A stretch of 22,860 nt of DNA from Nocardia sp. (GTDB taxonomy: Bacteria; Actinomycetota; Actinomycetes; Mycobacteriales; Mycobacteriaceae): positions 1 through 22,860 of the forward strand of contig JAFMQT010000013.1 of assembly GCA_017354515.1 (NCBI GenBank), given 5' to 3'. Position numbers and translations under genes: made by a program. Numbering within the stretch: position 1 is the stretch's first letter; the number at the start of each line of letters is the position of its first letter. The notes under the pieces are model-generated. The model saw only the letters and a program-made list of their open reading frames with translations, was not told the DNA's origin and ran no database searches. Positions 7,956-14,903 of this stretch are shown in pieces.

Positions 7956-10028
7956 TTACAGGCCGACCCGCTGTTCGGGCGGCAGGAACAGCTTGTCCGA
8001 GGGCTGCACCTTGAAGGTGTCGTAGAACTCGGGAAGGTTGCGCACCACCTGATTACAGCGGAATTCACCGGGGGAGTGCGGATCGGTGGCGATTTGATCC
8101 TGGGTGGCCTCGGTGGTCTGTTTCTCCCGCCAGTTGCGGCCCCAGGACTCGAACATCGGGGTGTAGTCGGGAGTGTTGCGGCCTTCCTTGGCCTCCGCGA
8201 TGCGAAATGCCGCCAGTGAGATCATCAGACCGCGCAGATCGGCCAGATTCTCCCCGACCGTGAGTGCGCCGTTGACGTGGCTGGTGGGTGGCAGTCCCTC
8301 GGGGACCAGGGCGCTGTACTGGTCGATGAGCTGTTTGGTCTTGGCTTCGAAGGCCGCCTTGTCCTGCGGGTTCCACCAATCCTGGCGGTTGCCCTCACCG
8401 TTGTATTTCGAGCCCTGATCATCGAAGCCATGGCCGATCTCATGACCGATGGTGGCGCCGATCGCGCCGTAGTTCACCGCGGGCAGGGCTTTGGTGTCGA
8501 AGAACGGCGCCTGCAGGATCGCCGCCGGGAAGTTGACCGAGTTGGTGGTGGCCTCGTAGTACGCGTTGACGGTCTGCGGTGACATCTCCCATTCGGTCTT
8601 GTCCACCGGCTTGCCGAGTTTGTCCATCGACCGTTTGGATTCGAAAGCCTCGATGGCCAGGAGGGATTCGACCAGTTTGCCCCGGGTCACCTTCAACTTC
8701 GAATAGTCGATCCACCTATCCGGGTAGCCGATCTTGACGGTGATCTTGTCCAGTTTCGCGATCGCCGCCTGCCGGGTCTGCGGTGACATCCACGACGAGT
8801 TCTGGAAGTTCTGGTGATAGGCGGCCAGCAGATTGTTCACCATGTCCTTGGCGTGGTCCTTGGCCTCCGGCGGGAAGAACTTGTCCACATACAATTTGCC
8901 CAGTTGCTGACCGAGGCTGGTTTCGACCACGCCCACCGCCGACTTCCACACCGGCGGCCGCTGTTGCACCCCACTGGTGGCCTTCAGATAATCGAAATTG
9001 GCGTCCGACAGGCTCTTCTGCATGTACTTGGCGTACTTGCTGAGCAGTCCGAGTTTGAGCCATTCGCGCAGGGTGCCGATATCGGTTTCGGTCCAGGCCT
9101 GTCCGGCCGCGGTCACATACGACGGTTCGCCCACAACGATTTTGGCGAACAATTCCTTGGGGCGGTTCGTGCTGCCGGCCAGCCAGGGCTCCCAATCGAA
9201 GGTCGGCGCCAGCTTGGTCAGCTGATCCCACGACATGAGGTTGTAGGTGGCATCGGAATCGCGTTCGCGCACATTGTCCCAATACGCGCCGGCCAGCCGT
9301 TTCTCCAGTGCCAGCGTGCGCTCGGCGGCGCCGTCGGGATCGGGCAGCGCGGCCCCGATGGCGAGTTTGTGCAGCAGCGTCTGGTAGGCCGAAAGATATT
9401 GGGCGAATTCGGGTTTCAGATAGTACTGCGAATCCATGCCGAGCCCCGACTGCCCGACCGTGGGCAGGTGGGCGTTGGAGTCGTTGCGGTCCACACCCAC
9501 TCCCAGGCCGATCAGCCCGCCGAGCGGCAGCGCGCCCATCACCTTCGCCAGGTCGGGTTTGGCGCCCGCGCCGTCGATCTTGTCGAAGAGCGGATGCAGC
9601 GGCGTGGTGCCCAGCTTCTCCAAGGTGTCCACATCCATCCGCGCGTCGTACAGATCGCGGATTTGCTGGCCCTCGGAACCGTCGGAGGGGTCCTTGATGC
9701 CGTCGATCACCTCGCGCAGTTGCTGCTGGACCCGATCGGAGACCTCGGTGAAGGTGCCGTAGGAGGTTTTGTCCGGCGGGAGCTGGAAGGTCCGCAGCCA
9801 GGATCCGTTGATATGGCGGTACAGATCGTCCTGCGGGCGGACCGCGGCGTCGACCCCGGACAGATCGGGGCCGGACAGTGTCACGGCCTTGGGTTTGGTC
9901 TCGGAACTTCCGCAGGAGGCCAGCGCCACCGCCGCCGGAACGGCGCCGAGGGCGATCAGGAACGAGCGGCGCCCCGGGCGGGGTGCCCCCGCCGCGGCGG
10001 ACGACCCTGGATCGGACGATGACGTCAC
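7956..10028 (-). CDS. M13 family zinc metallopeptidase, Tat-exported lipoprotein
   Basis: A 690-residue neprilysin/PepO-type (M13) endopeptidase. The zinc site is HEIGH (His529, Glu530, His533), with the third ligand Glu593 and Asp597 in GENLAD. The M13 substrate-binding motif NAYYEATTNSVNFPA lies upstream of it. The N-terminus has a twin-arginine signal, RRSFL (Arg20-Arg21), followed by a hydrophobic stretch and lipobox LASC (Cys39), so it is probably a lipid-anchored extracytoplasmic enzyme. The GTG at 10028 is chosen because GGGAGG (10036-10041) lies seven bases upstream. The gene is convergent with the debranching gene and divergent from rplN. The C-terminus reads LPPEQRVGL and lacks the terminal Trp usual in M13 enzymes such as Zmp1. 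The substrate is unknown. Confidence 0.9.
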   Translation of the reverse strand: MTSSSDPGSSAAAGAPRPGRRSFLIALGAVPAAVALASCGSSETKPKAVTLSGPDLSGVDAAVRPQDDLYRHINGSWLRTFQLPPDKTSYGTFTEVSDRVQQQLREVIDGIKDPSDGSEGQQIRDLYDARMDVDTLEKLGTTPLHPLFDKIDGAGAKPDLAKVMGALPLGGLIGLGVGVDRNDSNAHLPTVGQSGLGMDSQYYLKPEFAQYLSAYQTLLHKLAIGAALPDPDGAAERTLALEKRLAGAYWDNVRERDSDATYNLMSWDQLTKLAPTFDWEPWLAGSTNRPKELFAKIVVGEPSYVTAAGQAWTETDIGTLREWLKLGLLSKYAKYMQKSLSDANFDYLKATSGVQQRPPVWKSAVGVVETSLGQQLGKLYVDKFFPPEAKDHAKDMVNNLLAAYHQNFQNSSWMSPQTRQAAIAKLDKITVKIGYPDRWIDYSKLKVTRGKLVESLLAIEAFESKRSMDKLGKPVDKTEWEMSPQTVNAYYEATTNSVNFPAAILQAPFFDTKALPAVNYGAIGATIGHEIGHGFDDQGSKYNGEGNRQDWWNPQDKAAFEAKTKQLIDQYSALVPEGLPPTSHVNGALTVGENLADLRGLMISLAAFRIAEAKEGRNTPDYTPMFESWGRNWREKQTTEATQDQIATDPHSPGEFRCNQVVRNLPEFYDTFKVQPSDKLFLPPEQRVGL

Positions 10029-10236
10029 AGAAAATCCTCCCGAACGTATCTGCACTCGCAGTGTCGGCGACACCCATACCGGCGGCACCCCGCACGCTCC
10101 GCGCGACGTGCGTCGAACAGAGCTGATTGCGTCCGTGCGAGGCTATCGGAACCTGCTGAGCTTTGCCTGAATTAGACGCGGGAGCGGGTGCGTCTGCCGA
10201 GGTTCGGTTTCCCGCACCCCGTGCTCGAACCCTGAT

Positions 10237-10265
10237 TTGGCCGCTACCAGCGGCTTCGCTACACT
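10237..10265 (+). promoter_or_regulatory. promoter of the rplN operon half
   Basis: TTGGCC (10237-10242), a 17-base spacer, then TACACT (10260-10265) gives a good sigma-A type promoter. It implies a 5' leader of about 160 bases before rplN. It lies in the 404-base divergent gap (10029-10432) between the peptidase and rplN, in which I see no other gene. The promoter region closely resembles the one before rpsH. Confidence 0.7.
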
Positions 10266-10277
10266 TGGCGGGTTGCC

Positions 10278-10296
10278 TGCGGGCGTGGCGCCCGCA
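10278..10296 (+). other. hairpin near the 5' end of the rplN leader
   Basis: TGCGGGCG (10278-10285) pairs perfectly with CGCCCGCA (10289-10296) around a TGG loop. It lies a few bases after the predicted transcription start. It could stabilise the message or take part in leader regulation; no known ribosomal-protein binding motif was recognised. Confidence 0.45.
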
Positions 10297-10432
10297 CTTC
10301 GGCCGCGAACCCACAGTGGTTGATCTCCTGGATAGGTATTTCCGCTGGCAGGCGTGTGCTGAAGGGCAACTGACCATGCCCGTCGGGTCGGTAATCCGGC
10401 GTGCATTACGTCCAGGTCTAGGAGGAGCTGAA

Positions 10433-10801
10433 GTGATTCAGCAGGAGTCGCGGCTGCGCGTCGCCGACAACACGGGTGCCAAGGAGATCTTGTGCATTCG
10501 CGTGCTCGGCGGGTCGTCGCGTCGCTATGCCGGTATCGGCGATGTGATCGTCGCCACCGTGAAGGATGCCATCCCCGGCGGCAACGTCAAGAAGGGTGAT
10601 GTCGTCAAGGCGGTCATCGTGCGCACCGCCAAGGAACGTCGTCGTCAGGACGGCTCGTACATCAAGTTCGACGAGAACGCCGCGGTGCTGATCAAGGCGG
10701 ACAACGATCCGCGCGGCACCCGCATCTTCGGCCCGGTCGGCCGCGAGCTGCGTGACAAGCGTTTCATGAAAATCGTTTCGCTGGCCCCGGAGGTGCTCTA
10801 A
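10433..10801 (+). CDS. rplN: 50S ribosomal protein L14
   Basis: 122 residues, the usual L14 length, beginning IQQESRLRVADNTGAKEI after the start and ending in the standard basic C-terminus (GRELRDKRFMKIVSLAPEVL). L14 sits on the large subunit at the interface with the 30S subunit. The GTG at 10433 is preceded by GGAGG (10421-10425) with seven-base spacing; an in-frame extension back to 10163 would pass through the promoter and is rejected. It is the first gene of this operon half. rpsQ, which often precedes rplN, is not in the window immediately upstream, because the operon begins here from its own promoter. Confidence 0.98.
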   Translation: MIQQESRLRVADNTGAKEILCIRVLGGSSRRYAGIGDVIVATVKDAIPGGNVKKGDVVKAVIVRTAKERRRQDGSYIKFDENAAVLIKADNDPRGTRIFGPVGRELRDKRFMKIVSLAPEVL

Positions 10802-10803
10802 CT

Positions 10804-11118
10804 ATGAAGGTGCACAAGGGCGATACGGTCATTGTCATCTCGGGTAAGGACAAGGGCGCCAAGGGCAAGGTCATCCAGGCCTTCCCCGGCGAGGAGCGGG
10901 TCCTGGTCGAGGGCGTGAACCGGATCAAGAAGCACGTCGCGAACTCCGCTAATCAGCGCGGCGCCAGCTCCGGCGGCATCGTGACCCAGGAGGCGCCCAT
11001 CCACGTGTCCAACGTGATGGTTGTCGACTCCGACGGCAAGCCGACCCGCGTTGGTTACCGCACCGACGAGAACGGCAAGCGGGTGCGCATCTCCCGTCGC
11101 AACGGGAAGGACATCTGA
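10804..11118 (+). CDS. rplX: 50S ribosomal protein L24
   Basis: 104 residues, with the KOW motif near the N-terminus (HKGDTVIVISGKDKGAKGKV) and the typical GVNRIKKH segment. L24 helps start assembly of the large subunit. It begins two bases after the rplN stop, and its Shine-Dalgarno GGAGG (10789-10793) lies inside the end of rplN, which implies coupled translation. Confidence 0.98.
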   Translation: MKVHKGDTVIVISGKDKGAKGKVIQAFPGEERVLVEGVNRIKKHVANSANQRGASSGGIVTQEAPIHVSNVMVVDSDGKPTRVGYRTDENGKRVRISRRNGKDI

Positions 11119-11120
11119 GC

Positions 11121-11693
11121 ATGACAACCGCAGAGAACACAGAGAAGATCGCGCCGCGCCTCAAGCTCCGCTACCGCTCGGAGATCAAGGACGCGCTGAA
11201 CAAAGAGTTCGACTACGCCAACGTGATGCAGATCCCGGGCGTGGTGAAGGTCGTCGTCAACATGGGCGTCGGTGACGCCGCCCGCGACGCCAAGCTGATC
11301 AACGGCGCCGTCAACGACCTGGCCCTGATCACCGGTCAGAAGCCGGAGATCCGCAAGGCCCGCAAGTCCATCGCGCAGTTCAAACTGCGTGAGGGTATGC
11401 CGATCGGTGCGCGCGTCACCCTGCGTGGTGACCGCATGTGGGAGTTCCTGGACCGCCTGGTGTCCATCGCACTGCCCCGTATCCGCGACTTCCGCGGTCT
11501 GTCGCCGAAGCAGTTCGACGGCAACGGCAACTACACGTTCGGCCTGAGCGAGCAGTCGATGTTCCACGAGATCGACGTGGACTCCATCGACCGCCCGCGC
11601 GGTATGGACATCACGGTCGTCACCACCGCGACCAACGACGAGGAGGGCCGCGCCCTGCTCAAGCACCTCGGCTTCCCGTTCAAGGAGAACTGA
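11121..11693 (+). CDS. rplE: 50S ribosomal protein L5
   Basis: 190 residues with the L5 hallmarks: the MQIPGVVKVVVNMGVG segment, the ITGQKPEIRKARKSIAQFKL segment and a C-terminal MDITVVTTATNDEEG stretch. L5 binds 5S rRNA and contacts the P-site tRNA. The ATG is two bases after the rplX stop, with GGGAAGG in the end of rplX as ribosome-binding site. Confidence 0.98.
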   Translation: MTTAENTEKIAPRLKLRYRSEIKDALNKEFDYANVMQIPGVVKVVVNMGVGDAARDAKLINGAVNDLALITGQKPEIRKARKSIAQFKLREGMPIGARVTLRGDRMWEFLDRLVSIALPRIRDFRGLSPKQFDGNGNYTFGLSEQSMFHEIDVDSIDRPRGMDITVVTTATNDEEGRALLKHLGFPFKEN

Positions 11694-11697
11694 GCAC

Positions 11698-11883
11698 ATG
11701 GCGAAGAAAGCTCTGATCAACAAGTCCAACGCGAAGCCGAAGTTCGCGGTTCGCGCCTACACCCGCTGCCAGCGCTGCGGTCGGCCGCGCGCGGTCTACC
11801 GCAAGTTCGGCCTCTGCCGTGTCTGCGTTCGCGAGATGGCGCACCGCGGTGAGCTGCCGGGCGTGCACAAGAGCTCCTGGTGA
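11698..11883 (+). CDS. rpsZ: 30S ribosomal protein S14, zinc-binding type (S14Z)
   Basis: 61 residues, the short S14 form, with two CxxC pairs (Cys24, Cys27, Cys40, Cys43) that bind zinc. Actinobacteria often also carry a zinc-free S14 copy under Zur control, which is not in this window. AAGGAG in the end of rplE serves as Shine-Dalgarno. In most actinobacteria rpsH follows directly; here the transcription unit ends in two hairpins and rpsH lies 2.6 kb away. Confidence 0.97.
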   Translation: MAKKALINKSNAKPKFAVRAYTRCQRCGRPRAVYRKFGLCRVCVREMAHRGELPGVHKSSW

Positions 11884-11887
11884 GCTC

Positions 11888-11905
11888 GCGCTGCTGAGGC
11901 AGCGC
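11888..11905 (+). other. small hairpin after rpsZ
   Basis: GCGCTGC (11888-11894) pairs with GCAGCGC (11899-11905) around a TGAG loop, starting four bases after the rpsZ stop. A 12-base perfect palindrome CGCGCTAGCGCG follows (11907-11918). It may help 3'-end formation together with the larger hairpin downstream. Confidence 0.45.
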
Positions 11906-11931
11906 ACGCGCTAGCGCGACAATCGAATCGA

Positions 11932-11966
11932 GAAAGGGTACGGACTCACCGAGTCCGTACCCTTTC
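11932..11966. terminator. strong hairpin terminator between rpsZ and the lipoprotein gene
   Basis: A perfect 16-bp stem (11932-11947 with 11951-11966) around a three-base ACC loop, followed on the plus strand by a T-rich stretch (CTCTTGTTGT). It lies between convergent genes, so it probably ends both transcripts and insulates the upstream ribosomal genes from the inserted island. Confidence 0.9.
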
Positions 11967-12021
11967 CGCTCTTGTTGTCGCGATCCATCCGCACGCCGGA
12001 ACCTCAGGCGCGGTGGAGTAT

Positions 12022-12465
12022 TCAGGCGCAGTGGATCAGGAAGTTCAGGGTGGCTTTGGTGCCTTCCTTGACATCGGTTTTCGCGTCCGCCACGGCATCG
12101 GGGGAGCAGCCGGTGGGGACGGATTTGACGGTGGCCTTGTAGCAGCCGGCCGCGACGTGCACGTTGACCGCGCCGGTGGTGTCGGTGGTCTGGTTGGCGA
12201 CCTCGGCGTTGGTCGAGCAGGAGGTGACACTGATCGCCACGCCGGGGACCGGGAACTTCTCGGTGCCGGTTCCGGCCTGGACGGTCAGATCGGTGTCCTT
12301 CGGCACGGCATTGGTGGTCAGGGCCGGGTCGGCGCTGCTGTTACCGCCGGGGGCGGCAGCAGCGCTGGTCGTGGTGCCGGCGGCGGTGCTGGACGAGTGG
12401 TCCGAGCAGCCGACGGTCAGCAAACCCGCGGCCAGGATCGACAAACCCAGTAGAACCGATCGCAT
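12022..12465 (-). CDS. small secreted lipoprotein with four cysteines, unknown function
   Basis: A 147-residue protein not recognised as a named family. Residues 1-20 form a lipoprotein signal (MRSVLLGLSILAAGLLTVGC) with Cys20 as the lipidation site. A Ser/Thr/Ala-rich linker (21-55) follows, then a compact domain (about 58-147) with Cys83, Cys108, Cys120 and Cys146, able to form two disulfides outside the membrane. The pattern VPGVAISV...TDTTGAVNVHV...GCYKATV resembles beta-sandwich (transthyretin/CNA-B-like) domains, but this is only a resemblance. The ATG at 12465 is chosen because it starts the signal peptide and GGGAG (12473-12477) is seven bases upstream; a longer start at 12555 would bury the signal. 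It lies downstream of the sigma factor gene on the same strand. Confidence 0.8.
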   Translation of the reverse strand: MRSVLLGLSILAAGLLTVGCSDHSSSTAAGTTTSAAAAPGGNSSADPALTTNAVPKDTDLTVQAGTGTEKFPVPGVAISVTSCSTNAEVANQTTDTTGAVNVHVAAGCYKATVKSVPTGCSPDAVADAKTDVKEGTKATLNFLIHCA

Positions 12466-12498
12466 TCGGTCTCTCCCTTCCGGACGAGCCCGGATCAT

Positions 12499-12543
12499 GG
12501 TGAATGGTGGGTTCACCCTATCCCGCTGGTCCGGATGGTTGAA
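12499..12543 (-). promoter_or_regulatory. possible promoter with inverted repeat before the lipoprotein gene
   Basis: On the minus strand, TTCAAC (12538-12543), 17 bases, then TAGGGT (12515-12520) resembles a sigma-A promoter about 50 bases before the ATG. An inverted repeat GGTGAA-N7-TTCACC (12499-12517) overlaps the -10 and could be an operator. The match is moderate. Confidence 0.35.
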
Positions 12544-12569
12544 GCTGCATGGCAACCCTTGTCGCGAGG

Positions 12570-13712
12570 TTATGGCGTGCGCCGGTGCAAGGCCGCGGCC
12601 CGGAGGGTGAGGTGGTGGCGTTCGGCGAGGTTGGATGCCTGCGCGGCCGCCTCGACATACAGCCGCGCTGCTTCGGTGATATCGCCGGCTCGTTCATGCA
12701 GGTAGGCCGCTGACGCGGTATATCGGGGCAGGGCCGGGTCGAGTTCGGCGAGCGCCGCCAGCCCGGCCCGTGGTCCATCCGATTCCCCTACCGCCACAGC
12801 ACGATTGAGCCGTGCGATCGGGCTGTCGGTGAGATTCACCAGTTCGTCGTACCATTCGACGATCTGCACCCAGTCGGTTTCCGCGGCGGTCCGGGCGTCG
12901 GCGTGCAACGCGGCGATCGCGGCTTGGGCCTGATATTCGCCGAGCCGGTCCCGGGCGAGCGCGGACTGCAGAATGACCACTCCTTCGGCAATCATGTCCC
13001 GCCGCCACAGATTTCGATCCTGGTCGGCGAGCGGAATCAGGCGACCATCGGCGTGGGTGCGGGCCGGGCGGCGGGCATGATGTAGCAGGAACAGGGCGAG
13101 CAGGCCCGCGACCTCCGGTTCGCGCACGGCGGCGAACAGTTGCCGGGCCAGCCGGATCGCCTCCGCCGCGAGGTCGATATCGCCGCTGTAGCCCTCGTTG
13201 AACACCAGATACAGCACTCGCAGCACGGTCCGCAGCTCGCCGGGCCGGTCCAGCCGCACGCCGCGCACTGTACGCTTGGCGCGGCTGATCCGTTGCGCCA
13301 TAGTCGATTCCGGCACCAGATAGGCCTGCGCGATCTGCCGGGTGGTGAGCCCGCCGACCGCGCGCAGCGTCAGCGCCACGGCCGCCGACGGCGACAGGCT
13401 CGGATGTGCGCACAGGAAGTACAGCCGTAGAGTGTCGTCCTCGGAGGCGGCAGGTCCGGGCGGCCGCTGGTCTACCTCGCGCAGTTCGCGGTCGCGCCGT
13501 GCGATATCCGAGCGGGTCAGATCCAGGAACTGCCGCCAGCTCACGGTGATCAGCCAGCCCTTGGGATCGGCGGGTGGTTTCGCCGGCCAGGTCTGTATCG
13601 CCCGGATCAGCGCCTCCTGGACCGCGTCCTCGGCGGTCGCGAAGTCCGCGCCGCGGTGGACCAGCGCGGCCAAAACGCCGGGAATCAACTCTCGTATTCG
13701 CGTCTGGTCCAC
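12570..13712 (-). CDS. ECF RNA polymerase sigma factor, ECF42 type with long C-terminal extension
   Basis: A 380-residue sigma factor, about twice the usual ECF length. Region 2 lies near residues 10-75 (AEDAVQEALIRAIQTWP, then the helix around GWLITVSWRQFLDLTRSD) and region 4 near 92-150 (LTTRQIAQAYLVPESTMAQRISRAKR as the helix-turn-helix). The extension from about 155 carries the FNEGYSGDIDL motif, then helical repeats resembling TPR units to the end. This architecture, with a DGPF protein encoded next to it, is the mark of the ECF42 group, in which the extension rather than an anti-sigma factor is thought to control activity; no anti-sigma gene is seen here. The GTG at 13712 is the first start after an in-frame stop and has only a distant GGAG, so translation is probably coupled to the DGPF gene 21 bases upstream. 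Confidence 0.9.
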   Translation of the reverse strand: MDQTRIRELIPGVLAALVHRGADFATAEDAVQEALIRAIQTWPAKPPADPKGWLITVSWRQFLDLTRSDIARRDRELREVDQRPPGPAASEDDTLRLYFLCAHPSLSPSAAVALTLRAVGGLTTRQIAQAYLVPESTMAQRISRAKRTVRGVRLDRPGELRTVLRVLYLVFNEGYSGDIDLAAEAIRLARQLFAAVREPEVAGLLALFLLHHARRPARTHADGRLIPLADQDRNLWRRDMIAEGVVILQSALARDRLGEYQAQAAIAALHADARTAAETDWVQIVEWYDELVNLTDSPIARLNRAVAVGESDGPRAGLAALAELDPALPRYTASAAYLHERAGDITEAARLYVEAAAQASNLAERHHLTLRAAALHRRTP

Positions 13713-13733
13713 CGGGTGGCTCTTCTCCGGTGA

Positions 13734-14138
13734 CTATTCCGCGAAACTCGGTGGTTCGGTCATCACCGGCCGCAGTTCGAGCCATTCGTAGATCGGCTTG
13801 CCGCCCGGCCCCGGCGCCGCCGACAACTGTCCGGCCAGTTCCACCGCCCGCGCATAGGAGTCGACGTCGATGATCATCCAGCCCGCGATCAGATCCTTGG
13901 TTTCGGCGAACGGGCCATCGGTGACCGCCGGCTGTCCCTCGCCGCCGTAGCGCACCCACGCACCCTCGGGTGCCAGGGCCTGCTCGCTCACGAACTCACC
14001 GCTGTCGACCAGCCGATCGGCGAAATCGCGCATGAATTGAATATGGGCGCGAACCTCGTCCGGCGTCCACTGATCCATCGGCACGCAGTCCATCGGCGGC
14101 GCGCCCCGATAATGCTTGAGCATCAGATACTTGGCCAT
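13734..14138 (-). CDS. DGPF/YCII-related protein
   Basis: A 134-residue member of the YCII-related (DGPF) family, with the family motif VTDGPFAETKDLIAGW (DGPF at residues 74-77) and an N-terminal KYLMLKHY strand. These are small alpha/beta-barrel-like cytoplasmic proteins of unknown activity, almost always encoded beside ECF42 or related sigma factors, and thought to be their regulatory targets. The ATG at 14138 has GGGAGAGG just upstream. It is followed by the sigma factor gene in the same reading frame, separated by TAG and seven sense codons. A GCGACCG/CGGTCGC hairpin (14160-14176) lies in its leader. Confidence 0.9.
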   Translation of the reverse strand: MAKYLMLKHYRGAPPMDCVPMDQWTPDEVRAHIQFMRDFADRLVDSGEFVSEQALAPEGAWVRYGGEGQPAVTDGPFAETKDLIAGWMIIDVDSYARAVELAGQLSAAPGPGGKPIYEWLELRPVMTEPPSFAE

Positions 14139-14186
14139 GAGCCTCTCCCTTCGGAACCGGCGACCGGGCCGGTCGCTCAGTACTGG

Positions 14187-14213
14187 GACGGAACCGTCGC
14201 TCCATTCTCGACA
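14187..14213 (-). promoter_or_regulatory. probable ECF42-type promoter of the DGPF-sigma operon
   Basis: On the minus strand, TGTCGA (14208-14213) is followed after 17 bases by CGTC (14187-14190), giving a leader of roughly 40 bases before the DGPF ATG. As I recall, published ECF42 promoters carry TGTCGA at -35 and CGA/TC at -10. This fits autoregulation of the operon by its own sigma factor. Confidence 0.6.
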
Positions 14214-14289
14214 CGCCTCCCGAGATCAGGTGCCGACGTCCGAATTTCGGTCCTCCGATTCCGGGGGTAAGCGCATCCCGGGCCCGATT

Positions 14290-14317
14290 TTGCCCTGGTC
14301 CGAGGCTCGCCTACACT
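14290..14317 (+). promoter_or_regulatory. promoter of the rpsH operon half
   Basis: TTGCCC (14290-14295), a 16-base spacer and TACACT (14312-14317) form a sigma-A type promoter about 170 bases before rpsH. The stretch from GATTT before the -35 to GGTTGC after the -10 matches the rplN promoter region closely. The leader between it and rpsH (about 14324-14490) holds a weak hairpin (14387-14405, one T-T mismatch) and no gene that I can support. Confidence 0.7.
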
Positions 14318-14490
14318 AGAGCGGTTGCTCGGACAAGCATCGCGCACCCTCATGTGTGCGGCGCGCCGGGCGGCAGCATTCCATCCGGTCGGCGAATTGC
14401 CGTCCGGACCAGCCGAAATTGTCGTAGGCCCACGACCGCCCGAATGACGGTGCTGTATGGGAACCGCGGCGAGAAAGGTAGCGGTCGCAT

Positions 14491-14889
14491 ATGACCATGA
14501 CTGATCCGATCGCAGACTTCCTGACCCGTCTGCGCAACGCCAACTCGGCGTACCACGATCAGGTGAAGGCTCCGCACTCGAAGCTCAAGGCGAATATCGC
14601 CGAGATCCTCAAGCGTGAGGGCTATATCTCCGACTATCGCACCGAAGAGGCGACCGTCGGCCAGACCCTGATCGTCGACCTGAAGTACGGCCAGAGCCGG
14701 GAGCGCAGCCTGCAGGGCGTGCGCCGCGTCTCGAAGCCGGGTCTGCGGGTGTACGCGAAATCCACCAACCTGCCCAAGGTGCTGGGCGGTCTCGGCGTGG
14801 CGATCATCTCCACGTCCAAGGGCCTGCTCACCGACCGACAGGCCAAACAGCAGGGTGTGGGCGGGGAAGTCCTCGCCTACGTCTGGTAA
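14491..14889 (+). CDS. rpsH: 30S ribosomal protein S8
   Basis: 132 residues, nearly co-linear with mycobacterial S8 (MTMTDPIADFLTRLRNANSA at the start, STSKGLLTDRQAKQQGVGGE near the end). S8 is a primary 16S rRNA binder and, in E. coli, the translational repressor of the spc operon; whether that holds here is unknown. The start MTMTD matches the mycobacterial start; a second ATG lies two codons in. AAAGG lies upstream at 14474-14478. It is the first gene of the second half of the split operon. Confidence 0.98.
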   Translation: MTMTDPIADFLTRLRNANSAYHDQVKAPHSKLKANIAEILKREGYISDYRTEEATVGQTLIVDLKYGQSRERSLQGVRRVSKPGLRVYAKSTNLPKVLGGLGVAIISTSKGLLTDRQAKQQGVGGEVLAYVW

Positions 14890-14903
14890 GGGAGGTAGGA
14901 ACA

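Noticed and set aside
8814..10022. 402-codon plus-strand frame opposite the M13 peptidase
   Set aside because: It is a mirror of the peptidase gene, which has clear catalytic motifs and a good start; the plus-strand translation shows no domain.
10163..10432. In-frame upstream extension of rplN
   Set aside because: It would span the promoter and leader, and L14 has a fixed length of about 122 residues.
12694..13959. 421-codon minus-strand frame over the sigma factor and DGPF genes
   Set aside because: It overlaps two genes with clear family motifs in the correct frame and translates to Arg/Gly-rich sequence without domains.
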